DNA of 64,000 nt from Cercis canadensis. Taxonomy: Eukaryota; Streptophyta; Magnoliopsida; Fabales; Fabaceae. The notes under the pieces are model-generated. The model was not told the DNA's origin. It saw only the letters and a list, made by a program, of their open reading frames with translations, and made no database searches. This document shows, piece after piece, positions 23,401 to 34,570 of this stretch. Within the stretch, counting starts at the first letter, position 1, and each line of letters starts with the position of its first letter. The translations under genes were made by a program, and so were the position numbers. Location: assembly GCA_003255065.1 (NCBI GenBank), contig QAOA01001356.1:17616-81615 (forward strand), given 5' to 3'.

Positions 23401-25399
23401 TTGATCCCTTTATACTCTTGCTTGTTCCTTGACTTCCTGCTGAATGGCAGTTCATTTCCCTATGTTGTGTCCTTTTCTTGTCTTTGCATGATATTTTCTA
23501 ATCTTTGTTGCAGTTGCTTTGATTCCCATCTTATGTCGGGCACTGGAACATGTTGCCAAGTTCCTGAGGCGTAATTTCAGCGGCTCCTCCTTGTACAGGT
23601 GAAACTTTAAATGACATTCTTTGATTATTCGGATGATTGTGCCAGTCTGGACTCACTTAATGAGTATAATTTAGTATTTTAAAATCTGTAAGTTTAGTTA
23701 GCACTGGGGGCTCTTGGTAGTCAGTTTAGTTTTCTGTTAGTGAATTTCTTATTTTAATCTTCTCTCTTTCTCTTGTGGCGTTTCGTAAGAAAAGCAGTTC
23801 AACCGGAGATATTATTTTGAAATTGTGTAGTTTAGAAAAAAAAATGCCTATATAAATGGATCTTTGTTGATTATTTTATTATTTAAATGTAAATCGCATT
23901 CAAAATAATAGAAATCATTAACATTAATAATTGTCAGAAGCTATTTTCTTTTCAAAAAGGAAAAGGGGGGTTGGGGTGGGGGCAATTGTTCCCATTCTAC
24001 TGCCTGGCGACTTCTATGTTTATCTGTATTATGAGATTTGTGCAAAGAGGCAATATGCTTGGTGACATGTGTCATGTCAAACTCATGGAAGAAAAAGGAT
24101 TTGGGAGGGAAAGATGTTCTATGTCTGTTACTTTGTTCTTGTTGCGCCCATCTGCTCCCAATTGCATGTCTCTCTAATAAAATGGAAATGATATTTTGAG
24201 GAACATTAGACAGTTCATTTTAGTGTGCCTGAGACCTTGTTGTGCTATTCTTTATTGTTTGTTGCTTTTTTTATCTGACTGCAAACTTTCTCTATTGGAG
24301 ATAGAGTCTACTTTGGTTTTTTTTTATATAAGAGAATCTTCTCTTTTGAGTTGCATTCAAGTAACATTGTTTTATTTATTTATTTATTTATTTTTGGTTG
24401 AATAGGAAATACTTGGAAGAGCTATGTGTTTGGGTGGAGTCAAATAATACAACCCTCAATATACTGACATCACATGCTGAGATTGGACTTGGATTCCTTC
24501 TGATCATCTCACTGCTTTCGTCTGTTTCTCAAACTTATCTTTTTTTTTCTCCTCCATTTTCTCCCTAAGATTGATTCCCTATAGATCCTTTTTATGGTCA
24601 AGATATTGTTTACTCCATGTATCCCTTATACATCTTAACTATATATGCAGGTGGCAGCGCAACATAATACAAACATTCATGTACTGGCAGGTTAGTACTT
24701 TATTTCTGAATGTCTATTTATGCTTTGAACTCTATCTGAGTAATGTTATTAGAGCTATTGATTGCCTTCGTGTTCATGCACCCATGAACAAGATGGCTAT
24801 CCCACCTTTGTTCTTGAGATATCTTTGTACTTCATGGCTGTAAATTGTACACCAGATGTAATTGTGTGAAATTTTCAGAGGTAAATTTCTGTCCTGTGAC
24901 TAAAGATTTTATCTAAGATGCATTTGGTATGAAAAACAAGTGTATACAAAAAAAAAATAAAAAATTATAATCTAGAAAACCTTTTTCGACAGCTGAAAAT
25001 TTTCTCCCAAGACATAAAATGAGTGAGAAAAAGAAAGAAACAAAGATATGATGAGTATGGTTCTGCTATGTTCCATGTCTTTCCTGTTTCATCGGATCTA
25101 TATTATGCTTTCTTAATTTACTAAGAAGTATTGCAGTAGATGCATTTGCGACAAACCTAAATAAATAAATTATATATACTAAAATATCATGACAGAATGA
25201 TAATAGCATTTATTTTCCTGTTTTGCATTTCAAATTCTTTGTGCAGCTTTTGAAGCTCATGTATCATGCCCCTGTTACTGCTGCTTACCATCAAAGTGTT
25301 TGGGCTAAAATCGGGAGGGCTGTTAATCCATATGTCCACCGCCATGCGCCATTCTTGATTACTCCTATATCTACAGTCCAAAGATGGTGGTTGAGGTAG
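20440..25399 (+). CDS. TMEM33/Pom33-family membrane protein
   Basis: Nine-exon gene for a 346-residue multi-pass membrane protein. Exons: 20440-20616, 22461-22584, 22742-22842, 23047-23172, 23261-23381, 23514-23598, 24406-24519, 24651-24690, 25247-25399; all junctions are GT-AG and the frame is continuous. Plant-type N terminus (ENDPRWADYWSNVLIPPHMA) and a low-complexity Ser/Pro linker (about 65-100) precede the membrane domain. Hydrophobic segments include VFVVAVLAVIPLVP, FIYFIYCLSFVTSHLCLKFA and EIGLGFLLIISLL. The C-terminal part (QTFMYWQLLKLMYHAP, then NPYVHRHAPFL) follows the TMEM33/Per33/Pom33 pattern. Relatives in yeast and animals sit in the ER and nuclear envelope, shape ER tubules and help nuclear pore assembly; this role is inferred. 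The first intron is long (1,844 bp) and intron 6 is about 800 bp. Family call rests on recall of motif order, not a search. Confidence 0.82.
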
Positions 25400-27433
25400 A
25401 AGAAAGATAGGGGAGGGGAAGATACAAAGACAAATTATTCTACCTTGGAATTTTCTCAGTTTTTTTTCTTTTTTCTTTTTTAGCTTGGATTAGGAAGTGA
25501 TTCCATGAGAATGACCTAGTAGTGATTTTGGTAACACATAGAACAAAAGTAGTGTTCGGGTTGAATAATGATCTTAATGATCATAAACTAGTGAATGTTG
25601 AATTATAGATTCTATGAAAAATATTCCTATAGATTCTACTAAGATGGTGATTGCTTTAGTACAATTTTCTGTATTTTTCATGGAATAACATTAACATTGC
25701 CAATGAATGTATCTTGTTTTAATGATGCCTTATCCTACAATATAATATGTCTCTGCTGTACCTGGGCTTGCATTTGGCTAGGGTAATTGAGGGGGAAAAT
25801 TGCGTTTGATCAAAGTATTTGATGTTAATGATTTAATCTTTAATGATTTACTTGAAGATATTCGAATTAGGAAAATAAATGAGGAGACCAATCTTCTAAC
25901 TTGGAGCACATTTTATTGAGTTAAAACTCTTTTTTCAAAGAGTAACAATGATTTAATCTCTACTGATCCACTTGAGACAAGCTGTCACTCGTAAGACTAT
26001 ATTTAGTAAAGGATAAAGGGATAAACATCAAGAGAGTATCATTTACTCTTTTTTCAAAGAATAACAATTGGTGTAATCTTAACTAGAGGCACCATAAGGA
26101 TAGTATGAACATATTGATTCGAACCCTTACCACTTATCTTAAGTTCATTAGAAGTTTTAGTATTTTTTTTCCCTATTTTTAATAGATTCAAAGTTTGTTT
26201 ATGATAATATCAAAACTTCCAAAAGTATAGAAATTTCCTCGTTAAGGAAGGAGGATGGGGGTTGATTGGAATTATTCTAGGTGAAATGATAGTGAGTGGC
26301 CCCAATTTCACTTATGTTTTAGGTATGTGAGAGCCCAAAGTGGGGAGAGACGTCAACTTCAAGTTGGATTATGGGGGCCGGGTTTCTTTCTACAACTCGT
26401 GCTAGATGCTTCTGCGACTTGCTCCTCGCAAGTGTCAAAAGACAATACAAATATGTTTTCTTAATTTAAGGACATGTTGAGTTATAAAATATTCTCATTT
26501 TTTATTTATTGGAGGCTACATAACAGAGATAGTATATATTCTCTCATAATTTAACCACCCGATTTCAATGAGATTTTAATCTAAGATTTTCACGATGAAA
26601 TGTCGAATGCTTTATAAAGCTTTTGATGAACTAACAAAGGCCTTCAAGTGAGAAAGAAGCTGATACAAGCTAATATTGAGACGTGAAATTTCATTATAAA
26701 AATGGGGAATTTACATGTTTACATTAGGTTTTTCGCTCTAGTAAGAACTAGATAAGAGGTGTGTTTGTGTTGGTTGGATCGAAGTTGCGGTTAATTTTTA
26801 AGGGAATAAAAATATTGAGAGATAAAACAGAATGTAATTATTTATCCAAAAAAAAAAAAAACTAAATGAGATTGGTAATTCATGGATAAAAATATATTTT
26901 ATAATGATAATATATACATTATTACTCTATCGAACACGCTACATGCAGTAATGCATGGGGGTGCATGGCATATGCACGTGTAATAGATCTGGTTTATAGC
27001 TAGTAGTAAGAGTTTTGGTTTATCTAGGTTATAGCAGTAGTTATCTACTATCTAGTAGAGTGGCAGTAAGAGCTTTAGTAGGAAGTAGTTGCATTGTAGT
27101 AGGGGTATTATGGATCAACTATATAAGCAAGGGAAGTCCAATGTAAAGGTATTCAATCAATCAATTACAATCTGGGTACTTGAGTTGTAACACACCATTA
27201 ATTGTTATGAAATGGATTAATGATTGAGATTTTTGGTTAAATATTTAGGCTAAGGTAATTTTGAAACTAATATAATATAAACCTTAGAATTTAGAGAGAA
27301 CATGTATTTATGTAGTAGTGGGAATTAGTTTAATCTCAAATTTTAAGCTCAATTTTGGCTAGTTCCTTTCTAGTTTTAGATTTGAAAAAGAGTTTCTTAA
27401 TTTTTGGGTGCTAGGAAAAGTTCATTTTTTGTT
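25400..27433. other. Intergenic region, possible LTR remnant near the right end
   Basis: No credible gene. About 26940-27180 resembles the end of a Copia-type LTR: alternating tagtagtaagag-like units, a TATA-like ctatataagcaagg, then a transcript-end-like tract with repeated caatcaat. No second LTR or internal domain is visible, so this is at most a solo or truncated LTR. Confidence 0.4.
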
Positions 27434-28099
27434 AATTCGTTATTTAAAAATAAGATAATTAATGGGAATAACAGGTTGACTAGAATCCTACGAGTTGTAG
27501 GATTAGGAATAGGTATGCTTTTCCTATTTGCAATGGGAATGTTCAATCCTCAAAATCAAAAGTTCCTCAAGTTTTATTATATATTGAAAAAGTTCACTGG
27601 AGAGAGAGGGTTTTGAATTGATATTCTAGATGGAGACGCAGAAAGCTTATTTGCAGGAAGCCATTGATTTCGTTAACGAGGTTCAGTTGAGGTTTCAACA
27701 TAAGAGACCTGATTACAAGTTATTTTTTGATACTTTGAATAGGTTCTCCGGGGGGCCCAATTTNAATTCGTTATTTAAAAATAAGATAATTAATGGGAAT
27801 AACAGGTTGACTAGAATCCTACGAGTTGTAGGATTAGGATTAGGAATAGGTATGCTTTTCCTATTTGCAATGGGAATGTTCAATCCTCAAAATCAAAAGC
27901 TCCTCAAGTTTTATTATATATTGAAACGTTCACTGGAGAGAGAGGGTTTTGAATTGATATTCTAGATGGAGACGCAGAAAGCTTATTTGAAGGAAGCCAT
28001 TGATTTCGTTAACGAGGTTCAGTTGAGGTTTCAACATAAGAGACCTGATTACAAGTTATTTCTTGATACTTTGAATAGGTTCTCCGGGGGCCCCAATTT
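27434..28099 (+). repeat. Direct repeat of about 330 bp around a single N; probable contig overlap
   Basis: Positions 27434-27763 (330 bp) and 27765-28099 (335 bp) are near-identical copies separated by N27764. The second has one extra attagg unit and one base fewer in an A run, plus a few substitutions (ttgcagg/ttgaagg, ttttttg/tttcttg, ggggggccc/gggggcccc). Differences cluster at homopolymers, as expected of poor-quality contig ends or of two haplotypes. Both copies carry the same ATG and first 44 codons of the PAH gene. Confidence 0.75.
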
Positions 28100-28328
28100 G
28101 GTCCACGGTATGGTTGCTCAGATCTTCCGTGACCATCAAGACTTGCTCCGCAAGTTTGAAGGATTTCAGTCTGGTTCTAAACTATCATCAACACTCTTTC
28201 TACCTGAGACTGCTTCCAGTGAGGATCAAGATGAGCTCAACCCTTTAATCAACAAAGCAGATCAGTTTCTCGGGGATTTCAATCTGCCAAAGCAACAGCC
28301 TGCAAAGAAGTGTAAAAGATCTTCATAG
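27966..28328 (+). CDS. Small single-PAH-domain protein (SIN3-like fragment)
   Basis: Frame for a 120-residue protein. Residues about 3-65 (KAYLKEAIDFVNEVQLRF, then KRPDYKLFLDTLNRF, then IFRDHQDLLRKFEGF) match the paired amphipathic helix fold used by SIN3 corepressors to bind transcription factors. The rest is acidic, with a C-terminal basic KKCKRSS that could be a nuclear signal. Full SIN3 proteins have three or four PAH domains and over 1,000 residues, so this is either one of the short PAH-only genes known in plants or a truncated copy. The ATG follows an in-frame stop and a tctag that could be a splice acceptor. An identical start appears at 27630 in the upstream copy, where the frame runs into N27764 after 44 codons; that copy is probably an assembly artefact. 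Confidence 0.65.
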   Translation: METQKAYLKEAIDFVNEVQLRFQHKRPDYKLFLDTLNRFSGGPNLVHGMVAQIFRDHQDLLRKFEGFQSGSKLSSTLFLPETASSEDQDELNPLINKADQFLGDFNLPKQQPAKKCKRSS

Positions 28329-31300
28329 GATGATTCTTTTCTTGGCCATGATCTTCAGATGCTGATGGCCTTCACGTTTTTAGGATTTAAAATTCGACTG
28401 TGTTTGCCGATTGATTTTGGAAAAATGTAAGATTATTATTAGCAAGCAAGATGAATTTATTTATTTTTTTATGGTTAAATTATTCTTTGCAAGCATCCTT
28501 AACAAATGCCTTGGTTTCCAAATAAATCAAAAAAAAGGAGAATAACTCCACCAGTAGCTATGAAATTTTACCTAAATTTTATCTGAGAAAAAAACCCAAA
28601 ACAAACATTGATACTACAAGAGTATACATCCTACCTCTTTCAAATAATTTACAGAGGACATCTTTTATCTTAGAAATCCAGTACGCAATAATAAAAACTT
28701 TTCTTTGATGCACTCGGTTCTCATGGTACATTGCATGTTCCAAATTTCCAGCTTACACAACTTGTCTAAATCCCAAAGATCATAGTTGAAGACGATGTAC
28801 AGTGAAGTGATATAATGAAGAAGAGAGAAAAGTACAAGACATTCCCACGTGAAATGTACAGAAGTTTCAGGAGGCTCAATGTGCTTCGTCTTTGCAAAAT
28901 CTCCAGGAAAGAAATGCAAGTAGTAATTTTCTGAACTTTCAAGTGGCTGGTTATCTAAATTATTAGATTCTGAGCTTTCTGGGGTAGGAGGCAGCTGACT
29001 TTGAGTAGATGGATTTTACGGGCCTCCCTCATCATCCTTACGTGACTCATCAGGATCTTCTCCATCATTTTCTTTGCTAGAACTTCCTCCAATATCTCCA
29101 TCATTCTCCATCAGGATCTTCCTTTTGCGCATATCTCTAATAATTTATCTCTCTTTGTAACTCACAACTGGTAACAGCAGAGGAGCCTACACATCTGTCT
29201 CATCCTTTCTTCTACTCTCTCTCTCTCGATCGACTCTAGCTACTCCATGGAAGGAGTTCTACTTGCACGGCAGTGACGGCACCACACGACAGAGAAAGAA
29301 GAATCATAAGTATTTTGAAATTTCCCTAAACCACTCGATGATCTGTTTGTATACCTAGAAATCAGAGTTGAAAGCTAACAAAAGAATGTTGTGTAACCGA
29401 TTTTGGCAGATTCGATGAACGAAAATCCTTAATCAACGATTTCACTTTTGTTAGTTCACGTATTGGTGCTGCATCCACACTAAATTCGTCAGTTGGGCAC
29501 TCTAATCACGATTCGTTACCCTCGTTCGACGAATCATGTGATCTAGGTGACATGTTTAATTGTTATCGTGGCCGATTTTTCAAGAGCAGGTGTGGATGAC
29601 TTGCCAATGGCCAGGCCTGATCATGTCAATTGATTACTTGAAATGCAAGCAAGCTAACCTAGATATTATCTAACCGTTACTTGAGAAAAATAAAAAATTA
29701 ATAAATTACAACTCTCATATTTTCTTTTTCTTAGGGTGGGGATTTGTGTGGAGTTATATACATATATATTTCAAAAAGAATTTTAAGTTCCAAAATTCTA
29801 ATAAATTGCAATAACTACACAATTTAACGGCGATTGACTTTGCCACATGGTTCTTCAATTACGCAGATTATATCAAACTTTACTTGTGGAATATTGCATC
29901 AATAAATCTGGAAACTGGTTATATATAGGTGAAGGTTAAGTTACAATTCTGATCATAACAGTAATTAAAACCCCATACGTCTTTTTTGGATGTATATTAT
30001 TCTAAACCAATGGGTCTTGTGGATACCACTCTCATAATACATACAATACAGTTTCCAAGGGCAATCATGTTAAAAAGCACCTGCAACCAAAAATGTTACA
30101 AGATAATGGTAAGATCATCAAAACAAGAAAAAAAATAAATTAGGACACAGCACAACATAGGTACTTGCAATTCAACAGAAATACACAAATGTTCTAATAG
30201 GTGTTTCAGCCCCCACGTAGTCAAAATTTTATATAGCACCTAGAGGTGTTACTCTCTTAACAATGCACGTTACTTGTATCTGTCCAAATTCTTTTTCCCA
30301 GGTATGCATGAAAGTATAAATCCTCAGAAACATATAATTTACCAAGAATTACGATCAGACCATGGTGAAATTGACCAAGAATACCCCACCCTTTCAATAT
30401 GTTCCCAACTAGCAACTCACTCACCACTTGACAGCAAATATAACATGGGCAAAGGGAATATGGACAAAAAGAAAAAGGTTAATCACATTGCAAGTCTAAA
30501 AAATTCAGGAAAAACAACACAGCTTCATTTGGCTTATCTTCCATCATATTTTGTGATGCAATGGGCAATTGAATTGATTATATTTTTGAAGGTTCAAAGG
30601 GAAAAAAGAATTGAATTAAACTAAACAACCTCCACAAGGTCTGTTATGGAGATAATAGTAAGAGTTGACGCACACAGTGACAAAACCATATGAAATGTGC
30701 ATCACCTAGGGCATGATTAAGAATGGCACATAGAATTCTTTCACTTTGGGATTGATGACCACCAAAATATTTGTGATTGCAATATTTTCAAATTGTTTCC
30801 ACTATGATTATATAAGACATGCCAAAAAGTGCTAAACTACATCTGAAATCAGCTCAGAGATCTTAAATTAGATTCCTAGAATGCCAGATAGAGGCTAGTA
30901 TATCCCTAACATATAATATTGGCCAATATTGAAGAACTTTCATGTAGCAATTTTCTAGGTGAAAAGTAAATATACATTTTCTTCAGTCCAATTTTTTCCC
31001 TACAATGGAATGATGGATTCAATATATTAAAATTTTGAAGCATATTATTAGCACAGATATCTATAATAAGATAAAGTGATATACCAAATGAAAGCAGACC
31101 AGACTAATAAAGTAGATAACTGTTATAATTGAGTTGAAGACAATGGAAGTACAAAAATGAGGCTTACGACTTGCCTAAACTTGCTCTTGAGCGCTTTCTA
31201 GAACAACTCGGACAGCACCACCACACTGAATCTAGAAGATAGACACATAAAAAATATGCACTGCGCAGATAATATAAGGAGGATCAACCCATCTACTTGC

Positions 31301-31983
31301 TAGGCACAATTACCACTACACACTGATACTCCCATCACAGCACACAAGTACTGACAAATCCTTAGAAAAATGAAAAACAGCTGACTGGTAACATCAAGAG
31401 ATAACCCCCTGAACTTGCCAGTAGAGAGAGCACTTTATGTATAATTTTCACTCCTATTAAGATAATAAGACTCAAACAACATAGAAATTGCTTCAATGCC
31501 GCTTGCTTAAACTAAGTTTGGAAACTACTAAACGCTTCATTTCAGCTATATCTAAACCTATCACCTATAACTCTGGAAATCAAGCTCAGTCAGAACAGAC
31601 CATTCTTTGGGGTTAGTAGAGATTGAGAGGTAAGTCACTGACTCTACATGATCCAAAAACTTATTACACGCACACACTAGCTTGATCATTTTAATTTTGA
31701 ATTATGAGGAAAAAAATAGTAATTAATCAAGAGGTCTGGCCTGAAAATTTTTACAAGGCTAAATCAATTTTCAAGTTAGTAAGAATGGAGATGGTTTTCC
31801 AGGAAAATATAGTTGTAAATTATTTTAATAAGAGACAAAACCAAATAAATTAGTTCTGCAAATCAATTGAGCTTGAACAACATAGATATAACAAGGTTAC
31901 AAACAAGGTAACATGATACATAGAACAATTACTTTATGAGAGTCATAGAATAAGTAGCAGAGGTGTGAGAAAAAGGAAACCTT
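28329..31983. other. Intergenic region between PAH gene and UBL5
   Basis: Contains the decayed minus-strand frame at 28665-29132 and otherwise AT-rich DNA without convincing coding potential. The open frame at 30274-30624 has no recognisable motif and poor codon character. The last kilobase or so may include the UBL5 3' untranslated region. Confidence 0.45.
28665..29132 (-). pseudogene. Decayed reading frame of unknown family
   Basis: Starting from the ATG whose complement begins at 29132, the minus strand encodes a 38-residue acidic peptide (MRKRKILMENDGDIGGSSS, then KENDGEDPDE) ending at TAA (29018-29016). The same frame then stays open for another 117 codons down to about 28665: first NPSTQSQLPPTPESSESNN and a Ser/Glu/Pro-rich stretch, then FFPGDFAKTKHIEPPETSVH and a hydrophobic stretch. 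The low-complexity acidic/Ser-rich composition either side of the stop suggests one original coding region interrupted by one nonsense change. I do not recognise the family. It could also be two unrelated chance frames. Confidence 0.35.
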
Positions 31984-32205
31984 TTAGTTGTAGTAGAGCT
32001 CGAGGCCCATGCCATCGTGGATCTCGTAATCTTTGAGAGTGATGTGATCCTTGTAGACGTTATACCATTTCTGGATGCGAATCTTGTCAGCTCTGGTGCC
32101 GGTCTGAGCCGCCACGAGCTTCTTCAAGTCACCTATGGTGTCGTCGTCGTTGCACTTCACCCTCACCTTCTTCCCCAACCGATCGTTCAATACCACCTCG
32201 ATCAT
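31984..32205 (-). CDS. UBL5: Ubiquitin-like protein 5 (UBL5/Hub1)
   Basis: Intronless coding region for a 73-residue ubiquitin-like protein, exactly the usual UBL5 length. The sequence [20 protein letters not shown] through [20 protein letters not shown] to the C-terminal ELYYN is characteristic. The ending is Tyr-Tyr-Asn rather than Gly-Gly, so it is not conjugated like ubiquitin. In yeast and animals Hub1/UBL5 binds the spliceosomal protein Snu66 and affects splice-site choice; in plants it is a conserved housekeeping gene. The start is the ATG with complement at 32205; the frame is open five codons further up with only a TTG. A splice donor (gtgagt on the minus strand, exon ending at 32371) after a CT-rich upstream stretch suggests a 5'-untranslated-region intron that ends close to the ATG; the acceptor cannot be fixed. 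Confidence 0.95.
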   Translation of the reverse strand: MIEVVLNDRLGKKVRVKCNDDDTIGDLKKLVAAQTGTRADKIRIQKWYNVYKDHITLKDYEIHDGMGLELYYN

Positions 32206-34570
32206 CTTCGCCAAACACAAAAACCCTAATCCCCAATTCTGGGTTCTTCACCCAGGAGTGGAACCAAATGAATAAAGTAAAGCAAAAAGCAATAGATTGA
32301 AACTACCTATAACAGGAAAAGACTCAACTAAGCAGGAATAGAATTGCAACAGAGAGAGAGAGGGACTCACCAGAAGCTGCTGGACGGACTGCCGGTGCCG
32401 GAGAACTGATCGCTGCTGGGGGAGGGAGAGATCGAGAGAATGAATTGGGGAAAAGGATTTAATTAAACGGCAACCAAAATACCCAAAATACACTGAAATC
32501 TGAAAAAGAAAGGGAATCCCATTGAGATAAGTCTGGCTTTTTGTATACTATTTTAATTTTATATTATATTATACTGATATAATTAATAAAAATTAAATTA
32601 TGTTAATTATATAAATATAATATANAAAAATTAAACAATAAACCTAAGAAGTTTCTTAAATAGTTTTTATATTTATGTAGTATCTTATACTACATAAGAT
32701 TAACCAATATATGAATGACATATTTAGAAATTAACTGTTTTTAAATTTATTTGAAAAAATAAAATAAATTATATTTATATTTAATAAAATATAAAAATTA
32801 CGTATACTTATCATATCAGTATAATATAACATACTTACATAATATCATAGAATCCCCGATAAACCTAAGCATCACATACTAAAAAAGCACCAGATAAACC
32901 TATATGCCCTTAATGTTATTTGCATTGGCACTCGTACAAATCTTTACACATGCACACCTAGTATAACCTTTTCGAGGTGGTGGGCAGCCCTGTAACTTGA
33001 GGAAAACAAACAGAGTATAGGATCCCCATTTTTTCTCACAGTAAATAATACAATAAAATAATTTGTCACCCCTTTTGATCCTTTCCTTATAACTAAATTG
33101 GTAAACTATGGTTATTTTAGGATCCGAATCCTTTTAAATAATACACTAGAATATGTACTTTATTGAAATCTAAACCATTATTTTTTTTCATCAAGAATCC
33201 TGTATTTATTTTTAGTTACAAGCGGGGTAAGAGTCCTGTATCCTACTATCAAAAGTGTATGCTAACATAATCTCAATCCATCATATTTTAAGGCTGCAAA
33301 AGCTTTCAAAAACAGAAAATTACACAACTTGTAACGAAAGAGGGGAAAATAATTATTCATATTGCTTACAAGATTATAAAATTATCTTAATATATAGCTA
33401 ATAGCAGTCAGAAAACGGTACCTATTCTTCTCAAAGGACCACACTGATTTTTTATTCACAATCTATATCATATATGCAAATTAGACATATATTCATAGTC
33501 TATNTTTACATATTAATTATTTTTATGTAATATAACATATATTTAAAAAAATCTTTTTAAGTAAAATTAAAAAAAATAAATTAATTTTCTTTTTTTAAAA
33601 AAAACACATATAAGTGAACTGACAAGATATTAAAAACCGGTACCGATTCACGCTAACAATTTAACCGCCCTGACCGAATCGTTTTCCAAGCATCGGTTGA
33701 ACTGCCGGTCCGATCCGGTATTTAAAACAGTTATTTAGAGTCTTAGACGACCTAGTCGACGTGTACGGCTCTGGAATTCTTAATATTTTATTCAACACCT
33801 TTTGCCAGCTTGAACAAAACGGAACATCAACAATAAAGTGATAAACAATCCATTACTGATAAGCAGTAGATTTCATCTCTCTCACGATTCTACCCGGTGC
33901 TTTACTTCTGGAACCAGTCACGGTTAGTTCTGCAAGCTTCAATGCTTTTCTTCTCTTTTAGATAAATTCTTCAGATTAATTTTTAAGTAATATATGAGCC
34001 GCAATTTGCTTTCATCCTCGCTGGTTATTGTGTTCTTTACATGCTATGGTTTTGATCCCATGGGACTGAGATTTTTCAGCAAACCATGCCTTTTCTTTCA
34101 ATTGGTGGATATCAATTTTGGTGAAATTCTTGATTTTGTTTATTGGGCATCTCTGGCATTTTGGTTTCTCATAATCTTTCTCTGTTTTTGAATGTGTATT
34201 TTGCCGAGGACTTGAAATTTTAATTTAATTAAGTTTTTGTTTCCAAAAGCATTTGGTTTGCATTTGTTTTATTTGCTTGGCAAACATGGATAATCTAATG
34301 TTCCCCTTCCCCAGAATATATAGCTAGGGGCAAACAGGAAGCTCAATTAGTGTTCTTGCTGTCAATTGAACTGCTGGTAAAGATTTTGTTTATTATCTGT
34401 TGATGAGTTTACACAATTGAAGTTGTTCTTAGACTGAAAGCCCTTCATCTGAAAAAGGTTGGTGGATCAGTCTTTTTGGTTTGCGCATGGCTAAATATTT
34501 GGTTCCATTTGTTCTTCAAGTATTTGGGGGGGCTTTAAAAGAGCAGATTTTTGCAGGTTGGTTGTTAAAA
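32206..34570. other. UBL5 to SYP81 intergenic region
   Basis: Divergent intergenic space with the UBL5 promoter and leader on the left and the SYP81 leader on the right. The middle is very AT-rich with single Ns at 32625 and 33504. About 33634-33735 is rich in ccggt/accgg motifs typical of a dispersed plant repeat. A possible SYP81 5'-untranslated-region acceptor (tttttgcag) lies at about 34548-34556. Confidence 0.45.
33634..33735. repeat. ACCGGT-rich dispersed repeat fragment
   Basis: Short GC-richer island in AT-rich DNA with aaaaaccggtaccgattc, aaccgccctgaccgaatcg and gaactgccggtccgatccgg. Such alternating accggt/ccggtc sequence is common in dispersed plant repeats. Boundaries are uncertain. 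Confidence 0.4.

Noticed and set aside
34487..34570. In-frame upstream ATG adding 28 residues to SYP81
   Set aside because: The extension does not resemble syntaxin N termini, a tttttgcag acceptor lies within it, and the family starts at MTKARDR-like sequence.
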